Positions 20,310 through 35,030 of a DNA stretch of 64,000 nucleotides are shown here, one piece after another (the first letter of the stretch is position 1; each line of letters starts with the position of its first letter). The translations under genes were made by a program, and so were the position numbers. Below the pieces are notes generated by a model. It was not told the origin of the DNA. It worked only from the letters and a program-made list of their open reading frames with translations, and did no database searches. The DNA is from Urechis unicinctus. Its lineage: Eukaryota; Annelida; Polychaeta; Xenopneusta; Urechidae. Location of the stretch: positions 58,697,060-58,761,059 of the forward strand of contig CM067358.1 of NCBI GenBank assembly GCA_034190875.2, in the 5' to 3' direction.

Positions 20310-22585
20310 AGCACAGAGCTGTGCTTCATCAATTACCTGATTTCTGACCTATGCAATTCGGTCGGATGTTCAAAGTTAGTATATAGTGTTCACTTGTGTA
20401 GTCTCAGGCCCTGAAAGGGCCCGGGAATGAAACACTGACGAAGAATTCAGTCGTATATGCTTAACTGAATCAAATACAATGAGTCATGCTGGTTTAAAGC
20501 AAGCCCATTTCTGAAAAGACTCTCTGCATTAAATTGCAAACAACAGTCGCTATTTTAGGGGTGAGTAAGCCGTTAGTATAGCACTTTACGTTTTTCGTAC
20601 CCCAAATGATTACACAGTGGTCAGAGAGTGGCATAAGCTGTCATTCACAGTGTAGCCCTCTACGTTAAGTATCAATATTACATTTTAAATCATGAAGTTT
20701 TGCAAGAGAGTGGACATTTGATAGTAGTTACTGTCTGTGTATTTTAGTAAAACGTCGACTTATAAATATGGCTTCGTGTGTAATAGGCAATGATGGACAC
20801 TCTAACATCGAGAAAAATACACTCTCACGAACAAGGCAGATATGTATCGAAAGGAGTTCACTTCGTAATAACATGGCAATGCACAAACGACAACAACTAA
20901 AAGTCAATAACCTTCTACGAGCTCAATAGCTGCTTAGATGACAGCGATCGATTAATGATGAACTATGTACACTCTGTACCGCTGATAAATATAGGGTATA
21001 TTCGACCAGACTGTTTCATGGTCAAGGTAAAGTGCGTGCATTGATGCAGCATTCTCCACCCACTAATGCTTAACGGAACGATTTTCCTAATATATTATCA
21101 ACATTAGGCGCTCTTAAACGAGTCCTCGGATAGCATAACACTGGAATAACGTCTACTGGCTGCTCAAACGTCCGTGGTCTATGTTACCCTCACATGGCAA
21201 GGGGGTACTTGCTATTTTTCGTTATAGTATGGCCACGTTTCAAGGGATTTAAGCAAACTATATTTGGTCCTACCCTTCGAACGTTAATTTGAACAGTGTC
21301 CTCGTCCCTGCACCTCACCTTGACCACTTTGATACCACACGATCCCTTGTGTGGTCCAGGAACATGCTCTCCTTCTCAGCACATATCCCTATTCACCTTG
21401 TCCTAGCCTCGAAAGCAATACAATATCGAACATTACGCAACACAAACCCATTCACGTAATCTACCTCTTAAATGATCATACCATGCGTCTTTAATAAGTA
21501 GCTCTGTCCATACCATCTGAACCATGATATGCGAAATTGCAACATGTTGACATGCGGCATAATTCTAACGACAAGACAAAATGCAGCAAATGTGACAATT
21601 ATAGTGTAAGTAACATGCCCTACCTGTTTATAAATGATTATATGATAAACTTTATATAGAAGTTTATGACCAATGTTAAGGATGAGTTACATGACAAACG
21701 TCCATATTGAAGCAATCAACGACTATATTAAAAGCGCATTAGGCTCTTTGATGACATGTACTGGGATTAAATACCCTTAATGACACAATACATGGCTAGT
21801 TACAGTTAATGATGGAAAGGACGGAATATAACGGCTGGCAATGAAAGTATGATGCTTGTTCTGCCCTTCAAGTTTTAATTGGTGGACGTAATTTCTTATT
21901 GAGGACTTTTATAACGGCTTCTATAGTTTATGCGGGTTATCTGTCTTATCTCATACTATGTATCTTATGACCGCATGCATATAATTTTGCAAGCAAGTTG
22001 TTTGTTAGAACACACGTTAGTATATATTCGTTGCTTACACTGTGAACAGCATTTCCCTTGAACTTTATGGGCAAGCCGTGGCCTTTAAACCTTGGAGTCA
22101 TGCTTCCAGTGTGTGATTGCTTGATTGTTTAGTCTGCTGATGTTCGAGCACATTTACATCTAGAAATACATCAGTCACAATAGCTTGCTTTTCACCACCA
22201 CGCGAGCCGGCGCTTCGTGACACAGGGTCTCCTTTATTAGATATATTTACAGGGAATTAATCCCGCCACCTTTTCTAGTAGAGCTCTGGCTGTCGAAGCA
22301 CAGGAAGGGAATGTAACCCTATTATTTACACATGACGTAAAGAATGCAAATTGCTATACCTCCTGCAATTATAGGATAATTGTAAACACACGTTTTAATG
22401 AAGAGGAAGAACAGGTGGAATAATCTATTATTTATTTGGACGCCGGGGCTGGTGTGTGTGGCTACGGATTACCATACGTACCAGTGTCCTTGCCGCCAAT
22501 TTATTCGTGATGCATGGCACGCGCAGTATGCATGTTCGAGGCCCGCTAACAAACACGTGCGATGTCTGCTGATCCATTTTGGTGT
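20310..22585 (+). repeat. Left arm of a large imperfect inverted repeat
   Basis: Runs antiparallel to 24664-27850. Matching landmarks (left, right) are GGCCCTGAAAGGGCCCGGGA (20408) with its complement near 27748; AAGAGAGTGGACATTT (20704) with 27460-27475; AAAGGAGTTCACTTCGTAAT (20850) with 26217-26240; GAGGTGCAGGGACGAGG on the minus strand (21300) with 25748-25764; and CTCCTGCAATTATAGGATAA (22362) with 24863-24885. The arms have drifted and carry many indels. Forward relatives are at 37750-39030 and 49030-50260. No gene seen. Confidence 0.85.
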
Positions 22586-24663
22586 CACATAGATTGCAAT
22601 TCCTTATCAGCTATTTAATTTTGCATTTCATAATTTATAATCGAATGTCATTTTAGAGCACATAATCTACAAATAATTCTTTCTTACTTTATATATCTAC
22701 AGCTCAGCTATATGTATTAACTGTCAATGCATTTACCTGGATGTTAGGCGCATTAGTAGAAGACGTTCACGGTCGTTCATTGCTGCCCACAATTACTGTT
22801 GGTAACAAGCAACGGGCTAGCAGTTTTCGTTCTGTAGCAAACCTCACCATCAATCATATCAATGTAATCCAGACTAAAACCATTTTTTTTGTACGCGACG
22901 GTTGCATCTGCTCATGAAAAGATGAAAGAAACTTTTCAGTTTACTTTTATATATTTAAAATATCGAGAAGCACGGCAACGATGATGGAAGCACAAAGGGC
23001 ATAGAAACTGAAATAAATATTAGCTAAAGGTGATTATTAACGTCAGAATACGAATCGGTACATTTTTTGTTTGGGCTGTGACTGTACAATATTCGCCTCA
23101 TTTATAGATTTCTGTCCTAACGATGTATATCGGAAGATTACTACAAATATGTTTGAAAATATAATCGCCCTTTTCGATCACAGGGGAAATGTGATTGATG
23201 ATCTCATGGTATGCATTGCGACTTCCAAGAATATAAGTTAAATATCTACCAGGACTTGTCTATCTCTAGGTAACAGCAGCTTTGATGCACGGTGAATACA
23301 TGCTAGTAAGTGACGCCAAACACCGTATCAAACACTAGAGACCCATTATTTTTGCTTTATGAACATTCTAAATATTCACTCCCTCTTGTATTAGGTAGCC
23401 GTATGAACAATAGCTAACAGAAAACAATACAAATCCGTTCAATGTGTTCATGCCTTACGACAGATTCAATGTCGCGTCCTTTCAAGATGTTTAAGTATGT
23501 TGTGCTCTCAGGTATAATGGCTAGCTGCATGATTAAAGCATTCTGTTTAAACGACGTGTTTCGCTGATGTCCATGTCCTGGTGCAGTATTTGCGCTCTAA
23601 CATAACTAAATTGGGCCATGGTATCTACTTCACTAATCCATTGGAGACGATGGAATCATTGTTCGATTGTTCACGAACATGCGTACTTATTCAGTTGCAG
23701 CCGATGCATTATATTCGATACTAAGCATTTAGATAGGTCGTTTGTGGTGATTGTACTGTCTTATTACAAACGTTGCTCTTAGCGACGGCTGCTATAAATT
23801 AAGCGGGTAATCTGTTCAATGACTAATTACACGAATACATGATGACACTAGCCAATAGATAACTTACTACCTGCATGCATATCATCAACTGTATATTACA
23901 TATATCAAATTGAGACGTTATATCATGTCTAGTGTTTGCTGGCGAGGCGTTGACATGCTTAAGATGGGATACGGCCAATTGTACGACTGGCGGCTTGGAC
24001 ACAGGAACACGCTGCTCTCGTAAAACACAAACACAAAACGTGCATATGGCGGTGTTGTAGCAAAGGTGTAATTGTTGCCAGAAGGCATATTGTAAATGTT
24101 GAAGTTGTCGTAATATTCATGTACAAATATCATGATAACAGTACAGCATGAGTGATTAAGAAGTGGTGACGATACTAGTTGCTGTATCATACAGTACTCT
24201 ACGCAACTACACCCACCCTGCGGACATTGTAATCCCGCTGTGCTCCGTGGCTCACTGCAATACGCAACAAGTGCTCAGGGGGTGTAACCCAACTTGTCAA
24301 CAATAACAAAATTAAAAAAGGTTGAATTGTTTTATATCAAACACATTTACTGCACATTGTTTGGTTTTATTACCAATTGTAATAAATATCTGGCCCCCAA
24401 ACAATTGCTTTCCTTGATATATTATTGCGTTGACTAATGCTAATAAAATTATCATGCATTAAGCCAACTTATTGCCGAATCCTCATGGGTTCCACAAGCA
24501 TTTGCTTTCAGAGGTGTTCTTTTGAGATTATTTTGCTTCATATGAATCACTTCCACTCTTCCACAGCTTCTAATGTACATTCCTACATGGGCTTTTAAAC
24601 TATAACTATAAAGTGCAACATAAGATTGGTAGGGAAATGTATGCATACAAGCAATATAACAAC
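22586..24663. repeat. Spacer between the inverted arms, itself repeat-derived
   Basis: 22600-23900 is a diverged forward copy of 5040-6300. 23920-24200 is an inverted copy of 30895-31130 (on the minus strand CTAGTATCGTCACCACTTCT, the same start as CTAGTATCATCACCACTACT at 30914). 24420-24600 is an inverted copy of 3340-3520. The orientation switch falls near 23900. No gene seen. Confidence 0.75.
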
Positions 24664-27600
24664 AAAATGGATCAGGAGACATCAAAACATGTTCCGTGTT
24701 TGTAAGCAGGCCCCGAACATGTATACTGCGCGTGTCATGCATCATACATCGGTAACAGCACTGGTAAATATGCTAATCCGTAGCCACACTAACCAGCCCC
24801 GGCGTCCAAATAAATAATAGATTATTCCATCTGTTCTTCCTCTTCATTAAAACGTTTGTTTACAATTATCCTATAATTGCAGGAGGTATAGCAATTTGCT
24901 TTCATTACGTCAAGTGTAAATAATAGGGTTACATTCCCTTCCTGTGTCTCGACAGCCAGAGCTCTACTAGAAAAGGTGGCGGGATTAATTCCCTCTAAGT
25001 ATGTTTACGTACGGAAACCCTGTGTCACGTTGCGCCGTCTTGCGCGGTGGTGAATTGTAACATTGTTCCGGGTGTACTATTGTGACTAATGTATTTCTAT
25101 ACAATCAAGCAATTACACACTGGAAGCGCAAATCCATGGCTTCAAGGCCACGACTTGCCCATATAGTTCAAGGGAAATGTTGTTCACAGTGTAAGCAACG
25201 AATATATACCTATGTGCGTTCTAACTAACAACTTACTTGCAAATTATATGTATGCCGAATATAAGATATAAAGAGCAGAGTCTCTGAACAAGCGTCATAC
25301 TTCCATTGCCTGCTATTATATTCCGTCCTTCCCATAATTAACTGTAACTTATCATGTATTGTGTCATTAAGGGTATTTAATCTAAGTGCATGTCATCAAA
25401 GAGCTTAATGCGCTATAAATGTAGTCGTTAATTTCTTCAATATCATCGCTGTTCATGTAACACATCCTTAACATTGGTCCTGAACTTTTAAATAATGTAT
25501 ATCATATAATCATTTATATACAGGTAGGGCATGTTACTTACACTATAATTGCCACATTTGCAACATTTGCCATTACCATTATGCCGCATGTCAACATGTT
25601 AAACTTACTCATATCATGCTCGGATGGTATGGACAGAGCCACTTGTTGCGTAATGCGATATTGCATTGTTTACGAGGCTAGGACAATGCGAGAGAAAATG
25701 TTACTGGACCACACGAGGGTTCGTGTGGTATCAGAGTGGTCAAGGTGAGGTGCAGGGACGAGGACAATGTCAAACTAGCGTGCAAAGGGTAGGACCAAAT
25801 ATGGTTCGCCTAAATCCCTTGAAACCTGGCCCTACTAAACAGATAAATAGCAAGTACTCCATTACCATATGAGGGTACCATAGACCACGGGTGTAGGAAC
25901 AGCCAGTAGACGTTATTCATGTGTTATGCTATCTGACAGGACAAGGGTAAGTTAACATGAATAGCTCAGAGGGCTCGTTTTAGATCGCCTAATGTCCACA
26001 ACATATTTAGTAAAGCATTAGTGGGTGGGGAACACTGCATCAATGCACGCACTTCACTTTGTCCATGCAGCAGCTGTGTCGAAAACACCCTGTATTTATT
26101 AACCCATACAGTGTATGCATAGTTCATCGTTAATCTATCGCTGTTCACTAAGCAGCCATTGAGCTTGTTGAATGTTATTGACTTTGGGTTGTTGCGTTTG
26201 TGCATAGCCATGTTATTACGAAGTTAACTCCTTTCAATAAATATCTGTGTTGTTCTTGTGTGTAATGTGGGAGTAACATTGTTCTCAATGTTAGAGCGAC
26301 CATCATTGCATTTACACCATCACGATGCACATCTCTGTCGAGCGAAGCCATATTTATCACTCGACATAATACTACAAATCCACAGATACAGACGCGTTCG
26401 TTATGAGGCGATTAGGGTTAGAAGATAAGTTGGCGTAAGGATTTGGCAGGCAAACTGCATCCTGTTCAAATATTTGTTGCAATGTATTAGTAATTTGTGA
26501 ATAAACATGCAAATTAGATATGCTCTGTTATAATATGTGCTACCAACAAAGCGGGTTTTCAGTGATACAAAGGATAACATAATCAAATATTTGTTATTAA
26601 TTAGACAACACTCGTAAGAATGAAGCAAATTTAACAATGATATAAAGCGTCATTAACGTTTGATTAACATAATTCAATAATTCCTTTCTGTTATAGCTTT
26701 CAAATGGTGTCTGAGTGCATGAGCGCTGGTTACTTATTTCAATGAGAAACAATGCATGATTATCTATAAGAGAATATGTAACCATAAAGCTTTTGGCAAA
26801 ATCAGACAATATCCATGAGCAAATCACGTGAACAAGTTCGTGGTGATGACGTTTTATTCCAATGTAGTGAGTACTATGGAAAATAACAGCGTGAATTTAG
26901 TTTGACCGAGGTTTGAATGGGTCCTAGTAACAGAAATAGACATACTACCAAAGGATGACGCATGAATTCCTTTGTGAATTGCCTTTACGAGCGAAGCATT
27001 GTATTGACAGAGTAAATGAGTCTTAATGGTTGCATCTGATAAGCCAAGAATACATTGCCTCCATGGCAAACTGGTGAACTATACGGCCTTTGTTGGTAAC
27101 TGTTGGTTATTGATTGGTCCTTTTGGGGAAAACCATTGAGATACATGGCTGGTGCCGCTGTTCACATCGACTTAAACGCACATTACTATGAGAGAATGAT
27201 GCAAGCATATTCATATCGATAACATTATTGAATATATCTTGTTATGTCTACCTTATCACTAATGTTTAGCACAAACGCTACGCATGGTAAGGCTTCACAA
27301 AACATGTTTTCCGATCCCCAAATAATCTGTGCTTTATAGCTACACGGTATTACAATATTACAGAAGTACAGCTCGATGATTGGGGATTTGTGCTGGACGA
27401 CCATATTGTTTTGCATTGCGGAAATCGATATTCAGGTAACGCTGGTCAATAACTACTATGAAATGTCCACTCTCTTGTAATACTTCATGCTATAAATGAG
27501 GTATTGATAGTCAATTAAGAGGACTGCGTTGTGAATGACAGCAAAGCCCACTCTCTGAACACTGAATGTTTAGTGGCAAACTATTTAAGGCTTGTCTACC

Positions 27601-27850
27601 CTTGAAATAGCGTTTACGTAGCTGTAGCTAGACTTTTATATACATGATGACTGACTCTGCAACAGCTTACATATAGGTATATATTTATTATATTGAACTA
27701 GATTTAGTCAGGCAAATGAGACTGCTTACTCTTTTAGTATCTTATTCCCGGGTCCTACCAGGGCTTAAGACCACATTAGTGAACACTGTATGCTTATTTT
27801 GAACACCCGAACAACATTGCATCGGTCAGAAATCTGGCAAATGGTGAGAG
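24664..27850 (-). repeat. Right arm of the large imperfect inverted repeat
   Basis: Reverse-complement partner of 20310-22585. It is longer by about 0.9 kb, mainly because it keeps a block at 26400-27440 that the left arm lacks. That block matches, inverted, 37500-37730 and 48800-49030 (the module with TTTGAAATTGGCT / ATTACAAATGTTTGA) and the module with AAAAGGACCAATCAATAACC on the minus strand. Minus-strand frames at 25966-26211 and 26175-26360 overlap in different frames and correspond to one stretch at 49182-49499. A one-base indel separates the copies, so no intact frame is conserved. Confidence 0.85.
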
Positions 27851-28540
27851 TCAAGTACCATTCTGTGCTGTCGGTAGTATATAAGGGTATTTTTGAGCTG
27901 CATTTCTTTTTTCTCTTGTTACAGAATATCACGCGTAATGTCTCCAAACCAAGGATTACATTATGTGGTGAATGCTGTTATGATATAGGCAGTTCCATGT
28001 CAATACAATATGAATGTATGGTTATTGTAGCATAGCAATTTGTGGTGTAATAAGAATTTGTCATATAAAGAAAGGTGTATGTGTGATGACGTAAACCTAG
28101 GAGACCTGTTAAACTGAAGAAGAGATCCGTGTATGTAATATTATGACATCATGGGCGTGTCTATATTTATGTGGTTCAATGATTGTGCAATCACCGGATT
28201 CCATATAGGTGCGATAATCATCAACCAAGGCATAATGATACCTTTAGAACCCTAAACGATTATAGGATATATCATATCTGACACGACCAATCAGTGCAAC
28301 ATGTTGGCTTATTGATTTACCAAGAATGCACTATTTCATTCATAGTAGTTAAACGAATAATAGTTTCATACGTTTGACGGCATCAAAAGTGGGCGATTCC
28401 AATAGACATTAGGAGCTAATCCTTCTGCTTGCAACTGTTGAAGCATGTTTATCCTGACTCAAAATTGAGATTATAGTTCAGCTGCTAACATACCCAAGGT
28501 TCTAAAATAATGTTGATAATAAGAACGGCTTCGGCTTCCT
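27851..28540 (-). repeat. Inverted diverged copy of 8520-9000
   Basis: On the minus strand it reads CTTATTATCAACATTATT, ATCCGGTGATTGCAC, GACACGCCCATGATGTCATA and TACGTCATCACACATACACC, as at 8530-8720. It directly extends the inverted segment that began near 23.9 kb. No gene seen. Confidence 0.75.
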
Positions 28541-30107
28541 GGATTCTGCAACCGATACGCTCTTATCTCACTACAAACCTTTTGAGCGTTTTCTTGGGAA
28601 AATACTTCCAAATTAATGTTGATTTTACATCCTTATGTTTACTTGTGGATGTTTATTTCACATTATTGCTATTTGAAAATAAATTATGCCCCTCAGTTAA
28701 AATGGCGCATAGTGTCGATTTATTCGTTGGTGGTAATTTCATATTGAAGACCTTAGTATTTTGTGATGGCTTGTATGTTTTATGTGGGTTATCTGTCCTA
28801 TCTCAAACAACATGATATCTTACAACCGGCATACATATAACATTATGGTAGAGTGAATGATTTTGTTAGAACACACATTAAAATATACTCGCTGCTAACA
28901 CTGTGAACAGCATTTCCTTTGAACTAAACGTGCAAGTCGTTTTGATTTCCTTGAACTAAGTGACACAAGGCCACGTGGCCTTGAAGCCTTGGCGTTGCGC
29001 TTCCAGAGTATGGTTGCTTGATTAAGTAGTCTACTGATGTTTGCTACGCAAATTCATCTAGAAATCTATCAGTTACAATAGTATGCTGGAAACGATCTAA
29101 AAAAACGCCACCGCTCGAAATGGTGTAAATTTATTCAATAATCCCACCACCTTTTCTGGTATTTGGTTGATTCGGCACTTGCCGATACGGCATCTTTGAG
29201 GATGATAACATAGATAGCAATATTTTGTTGTTTTGCTGTTTATCTACATACCATCGACATGATTTGGGCAAGATGTGATCCCTTCTCTTTAACTATACGT
29301 CTTCACAACTCCCCTGTTGATTAAGTTATAAATCGGCTTAAAGCATAACAACTATATTAACATTAGTCAAAGCAATAATATATCAAAGAAATCCAATTGT
29401 TTTTAGCAAAGATGTTTACTGAAGTTTGTAATGAAATTTATCAACGAACATAAAATGTGTTACCAATAAAACAGGGAGACCAGGAAATTCAACATATTCA
29501 ATTCTGTAACTGTTGGCAAATTGTGTTCCAGCTCACGAGCACTTCTTGTGTATTGTAGTGAGCCACAAAAGAACACAGGATTACCAATGAGTAACCACAC
29601 GACCTTGATCAATATCAAGCAGCAGCAAGGAACTGATCAAGTTGCCAAGTTGATGGTGGTAGTTGATTAAATTAATCACCATATTATCACGTGTTCTATA
29701 GAATATGACGCCGTGCTTGAGTTTGACAGCAGAATGAATGGGGTATTAGATTGGCCCAAGTAACTGAAACCGGTATAATAGCAAGCGTTGTACCGTAAGC
29801 ACACATAATGCATTACCCCTATGTTCGAAGCAACAACAGAGACAATCGCTCTAATGGTTGGATCCTGACCCCAGCCAAATGCCGCAAGATTGGTTGCATA
29901 AGCCAGCTAGACAGAGCCGGGGTTTAGAGAGAGAGATACTACGTGCTGAATACACTGCAATAAACCAATAAAGATGGAGGTATACCTAAAGACCACTGAA
30001 CAAGAACATGTTGCAAGAACATGTTGCCTCCATGGCAAACAAGTGACTTTCACGGCATTTGTTAGTAACTGCTAGTAATTAATTAGTCCGTCTAGGGAAC
30101 ATTGTTG
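28541..30107 (+). repeat. Forward diverged modules, no gene seen
   Basis: 28640-29090 matches 21880-22190 and 38830-39030 (TTTATGTGGGTTATCTGTC; TTGTTAGAACACACAT; CTAGAAAT.CATCAGT). 29170-29390 (CGATACGGCATCTTTGAGGA) is found again inside the 3.3 kb repeat at 46150-46357. 29560-29960 matches 3660-3960 and 51960-52280 (CCTTGATCAATA.CAAGCAG; GATGGTGGTAGTTGATTAAA). Confidence 0.75.
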
Positions 30108-33100
30108 TGATATTTTCTTCTTCACCTCTAAATTTAGGCACATCACAAATACTTCCTTGATGAAAATGCTCAATTAAATTATAGTTTGTACATTGACAGT
30201 TTATTTTTTGTACTATTTTTGCAACTTTTTATACTGATAAAGTATTTTCTTTTTTTGCGGCATTATACCGAGAGCATAGATGGAAAACATTGTGTGGTAT
30301 CAAAGTGTATTGTGTTGTGTGAGCGTTGTGCTGTTCAATTGCCCCATAGCATATTATAAATAAGGCTGATGCAGAGGTTGCTGAGTATTGTTTTCTCTCC
30401 TCTCGCGCTAACAGCATGACATGCTATGGAATAATCACACTCGTACGGGTTCGATATGTATAGTATTCGCTTTCCAACTGCACAATCATGTCGTTTCTGT
30501 GGTATTTGAGTTGCATTCAGGCGACGGAAATTTATTATGTGGTCTACGATGCTTATTCCCAGCAAAGTATAAAAGCAGGCACCCTATAATACACGAGTGC
30601 TGTTGTGCCGTCAAAGCCTATACTTAACTCACAAAAAGCCTCTTCATATTACTCGAAGTCACAAATAGAGCCATTTACCCCTGTGACACAACCACAATTA
30701 CTGAAAGACACATTTACGGCACAGAAGCAACGTACCCGAAATAACCCCTTCTCGCGCATTGCAACGCACATCCCTGGTCAAAGATTTGATAATAACCGTC
30801 GGTAACAAATCGATGGGTTGGAGAAGAGAAAGCTCTGTTAAATAAAATGATTGGGACAAGCCGCATACTTATTAATAGGTGCAATGGCGTAGAGTAAGGT
30901 ATGATGCAGCAGCTAGTATCATCACCACTACTTTGTCACGTGTGCTCAAGATTGTGTATTTGTAATACGAATATAACAACAACTTTAACATATACAATAT
31001 ATCCAGCACGATGCCTCATAGCAATTACAATACCGCCCTATGCACCGTATGTGTTTTGGGTGTGTTTGATAAATATGTGTTCTAGTGTCTTTGCCGCCAG
31101 TCTTATAATTAACTACATCACACCTTAAGCATTGCAACGTACATTGCAATGTACTATTGTTATCGGCCCGGAATCCTTTGGATTGCAACAAATACGGTGT
31201 GCACCACCATGCATTCGTCAGTGCCTTGGACAGCGCAGTGTTGACTGTACGTTGCACATGGCGTATACTGAGGTGTCGCACACAGCTAATCATATAAGTC
31301 AACAAATATATAATACTATTCAATTGACGGGATGTTGCACCTAACTTATTAATATTTCGTGTCATGTTATCTGCATACGAGTTGGTTAGCTTGATTGTAC
31401 ATGAATTCATTGGTTTTTGCCACGTAATTCTCGGAATTCAATGTGATCTGCTGCAGCCACCGAGCTCCGCATACCGTCTTCAGCATCGTAACAGTTGATA
31501 ACGAGCCCAAGCATGGCAGTCATCATTAAGGTGTATGTACAGCTATTTTATCAGGCTTTATGGCCACAAGCTCGTGCATGTTATGCCAGATGGGATAGGA
31601 AGTCTTCCTGCTACAATTATACTAGTCTCTCTGACATTCACCCTATAAAATATTCCGAGACAGCACGTTTAGAGGAATACTGCATGTCATGCATTGTAAT
31701 GCGGACTTGAAAGGGTCATCCTCCCTTAATTAACATTTTCGAATGGATTTGTGCAGTTATCTTGGGTAATACATCGGAATGACCAAAATCTTCAATTCTA
31801 AAAATGAGGCAAATATTGTAGTTTCCGTCCAAGAAAATGATCTCTCGTTTGGTATTCGTACGTTCTTATTCGTCTTAAGATCACGCCTCTTTTCAGTTTC
31901 TATGCCCTTTGTGCCGTGGTTCTTGATATATTATACATGATTGAATACTTCGCTAATGATGATTGTGATAAATAGGTCTCGGAAATGATAAGTACACTGA
32001 CAATTTTTATTCATCATTTTACGAGCTGATAGAGCCGGGAGAAACCGGTTTTCAGTTCCTTATTACACAATATACTGATATATCAGCTTTGTTTTCACCA
32101 ATATAATTTATGATATTGTATAACAAAGACCAAAAAAAATCGATTTCATCTGCGCCTGCAAATAAATGATCTTATTTAGTGAATCCTAAGTCCAGATTAC
32201 ATTGAGAGCATTGTTGGTGAGGTGCATTAAAGAATTACTACTTATTTGGTAAACAAGCCTTTTACTCGTCACCAACGGTACTAAAAAGGCAATGATGGCC
32301 AACAATGCACGACTGTTTGCTATCAATGTGATATGAGTTTAACACTCATGACACAGCCTCATGGTCACAAGTATATAACTGTGTATTGACATTTTATCAA
32401 AATAAATAAAAAAGCTAGTCTGATCAGTAATACTAAATATGTCTGTCTTGCCACATATACCATAAGTACTAATAATTATTTTTTAGATGATATGCTCTAA
32501 CATGACACTCGTTAATAAAGCAAGGTACCCTATCAATTATTTAAGCTAATCTAAAATGTAAGGAGCTATTCCCTGTTTTAATGAAGTTGTACATGGGACC
32601 CCTTTCGGGTACAGATGCGACCACAATACCAACTGTACAAGTTTCGTTGCAAATTAATTTATCCCAGTAGAGCGCCACATAACAATAACAACGAACGTTC
32701 CATTTTTATATCTTGAGGATATCGTAATTGAAAAATTTCACCTTCATGTTGAGGTTGATGCCGAAGTGGGTCAGCATTTCGATTTCTCTTCTACAACTAC
32801 AATGAAGTGTACAATGTAGCTAGTTGGCAGAGATGTTGTGTTTCGTCGACGATCAGCGGGTTTCGTCATTTTATCAAGGTCATTTCTGTTACTCTGAAAG
32901 CAGCAATTCAAATCGATTCAATTATAAATAGGACAAGAGTATTATACTGCCACAAACGGATGCACGCGACACAAGGCTGTATATCACTGTCCTGTTTCCA
33001 AACTTTCCTGATGCTTTACCTATTACATACTGCTTATGCGTCGTCACCAACTGATATTTTGATTTATGAAACCTCTTCAAAACGCACATGTCCTGCCAAC

Positions 33101-33371
33101 CAGCAAGCTATATTTTCCTGATAGATCGAAGTAGTTCAGTATCATAAGTATCTGTCATATTCATGATGAACTGTTACTTGTGTATGTGGGATGCTGTGGT
33201 AGACCACGGTATTAGGCTGATATCTTCTGTAATCGTCCTAGAATCAATGTGTTGCCCAGAGAGCATGACAAACAACCTAAGCTGTGAGTAAACATAATCT
33301 TTGACACAGCTTTTGCCAAATCAGTTTATCGTTGTAAAGTATGCAAAAACAGCGTGAATTGTATCTTGTGA
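30108..33371 (+). repeat. Direct duplication B, copy 1
   Basis: Near-identical to 43907-47506 in the same orientation, 13.8 kb away. It starts at TGATATTTTCTTCTTCACCT and the match ends near GTGAATTGTATCTT. It carries 107 bases (32631-32737) that copy 2 lacks, and lacks the 46027-46355 block of copy 2. A more diverged copy is at 39180-41570. Frames such as 30605-30805, 30901-31128 and 31132-31344 are open in both near-identical copies. They are short, are not preserved in the diverged copy, and are not recognised. Confidence 0.93.
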
Positions 33372-35030
33372 TTGTCTTTTTATCTGGACAATTACGTGAT
33401 GAAATCATGGGTTGTTGATAGCTGCTTCATAACAATTTCGTTTAAAGCCACTGGATATCTCAACAAAGCATGTTTGTTTTGATATAATTCAATGGACGAG
33501 AGGCCTGTTTCTGGGTTCCTAAATAGCAAATATTTCTTGCGTCACACAATATTATGCAATTACGACTAATCGTACGTGTCCCCTTATGTCCAACATATAT
33601 TTCGTGATCGCACGAGAAGTGTCACGCCATATTAATAAATCAGATGCTCCCATCACACAGGTAATGATGGCTTGTCAGCTGCTGCCATGAGTTGTGACAA
33701 GAGCCAATTAATATTGTGTGTTCAAGTTGATGTAATAATTGTTGCAAAATCTAACTTGCTGCCACCTTTTCTGCACCTCATTAATGCATGAGAGATACGA
33801 CGAGAGAGCAATCTTTAAAACTCGGTCATGTGACATAAGATGCAAAAATAACTTATCCGTGTAACAGAACAGAGCAGAACGTCCGCTCACCTCGAAACAC
33901 AGCACGACAATACACTCCTTACAAGCATGATCTCACATGATCTCGATATGCACAAGATGTGCGTAGAATGATTGCAAACAGCAGACCTTCATGCAAATGT
34001 TAAATTCAACGCAATTTGGTGAAATATTTATATTTATAGCTATAACTAATGTAAGGTACTATTATTGGAACCTTTATTACTGTATTTAGCATCGATTATG
34101 CATTGTATCATAGGGGGATAGGTAACGTTGCCAGAGGCTAGCTACCTTTACACAATATAAGAAATGTGGATATTCCATTTGTGTTGTTCAGATGTACTTA
34201 TCATCAGTCTGATGCATATAAAAAATATACAGCTACTGCCGAGCCCCCTGCGTATTTGGATATAATTTCTCAAAGTAACTGCGAGACTTTCAATGTAATA
34301 GTAACACTCGGGAGAAGGTGCGGATTGTAGAATTTGAGGGTATCTGCTTGCCCCTTACACAATATCGTGGTTTGAGATGCATTCATGCGGAAGAAATATA
34401 GTATATCGTCGGTGATGCTTGATATGAAATCATCATCGTTGTAGGAAAACAACTTTGTTATGTAGACATTAATACATGTTACAGGAGACTCACTGCCACA
34501 TTACATCAAGCGGCGCGTTTGTAAAAAAAGAATATTACCATACATTCACCGTTTACAATATGTGTAGCACGACATGAACACGAATATATACTGGTCAGAT
34601 TCGTCCACTTACATTATGTATGGATCGCACTTACATTTCAATTACAACGATATGCAAATTGCATATTTATTCGTAAACGGTTCCATCACATCAATATTAC
34701 GGGCTAAATTTGAAATCCTCATCCAGTCCATGGGAACTCAACAATGCTAACAGACTGAGAGCAGACCGCCGCTGTATACAGATCATGCCAGCATGAAACG
34801 ACTAACAGAGCCTTCTTCCGACAATAATGGCGTAGCAAAGAGTAAAACTCATTTGACTTACTGAACCATTAGTCGATTTGCTAGATGACTCACGTTAGCA
34901 AAGGTTTTTAAGTCAGACAAACAACTGACTCATTTATCCTCACGTGAACATTTGCTCTGACGATCAAACGCCGTTAGCCTTACTTTATGTGACCGCGAGA
35001 AATTCATGTTTCATTAAACTGCCATGGTCT
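33372..35030 (+). repeat. 'GAAGTAGTTCAGTATC' module, continuation
   Basis: Matches 260-1640 and 41750-43890. Landmarks are CACAATATCGTGGTTTGAGA (34358), AAGAATATTACCATACATTC (34527) and CTGACGATCAAACGCC (34957). With 30108-33371 it forms a unit of about 4.9 kb. No gene seen. Confidence 0.8.

Noticed and set aside
30985-31410. 141-codon minus-strand frame in repeat B copy 1
   Set aside because: It is shorter (112 codons) in the near-identical copy and broken in the diverged copy at 39.7 kb. There is no recognisable domain, and several plus-strand frames overlap it.
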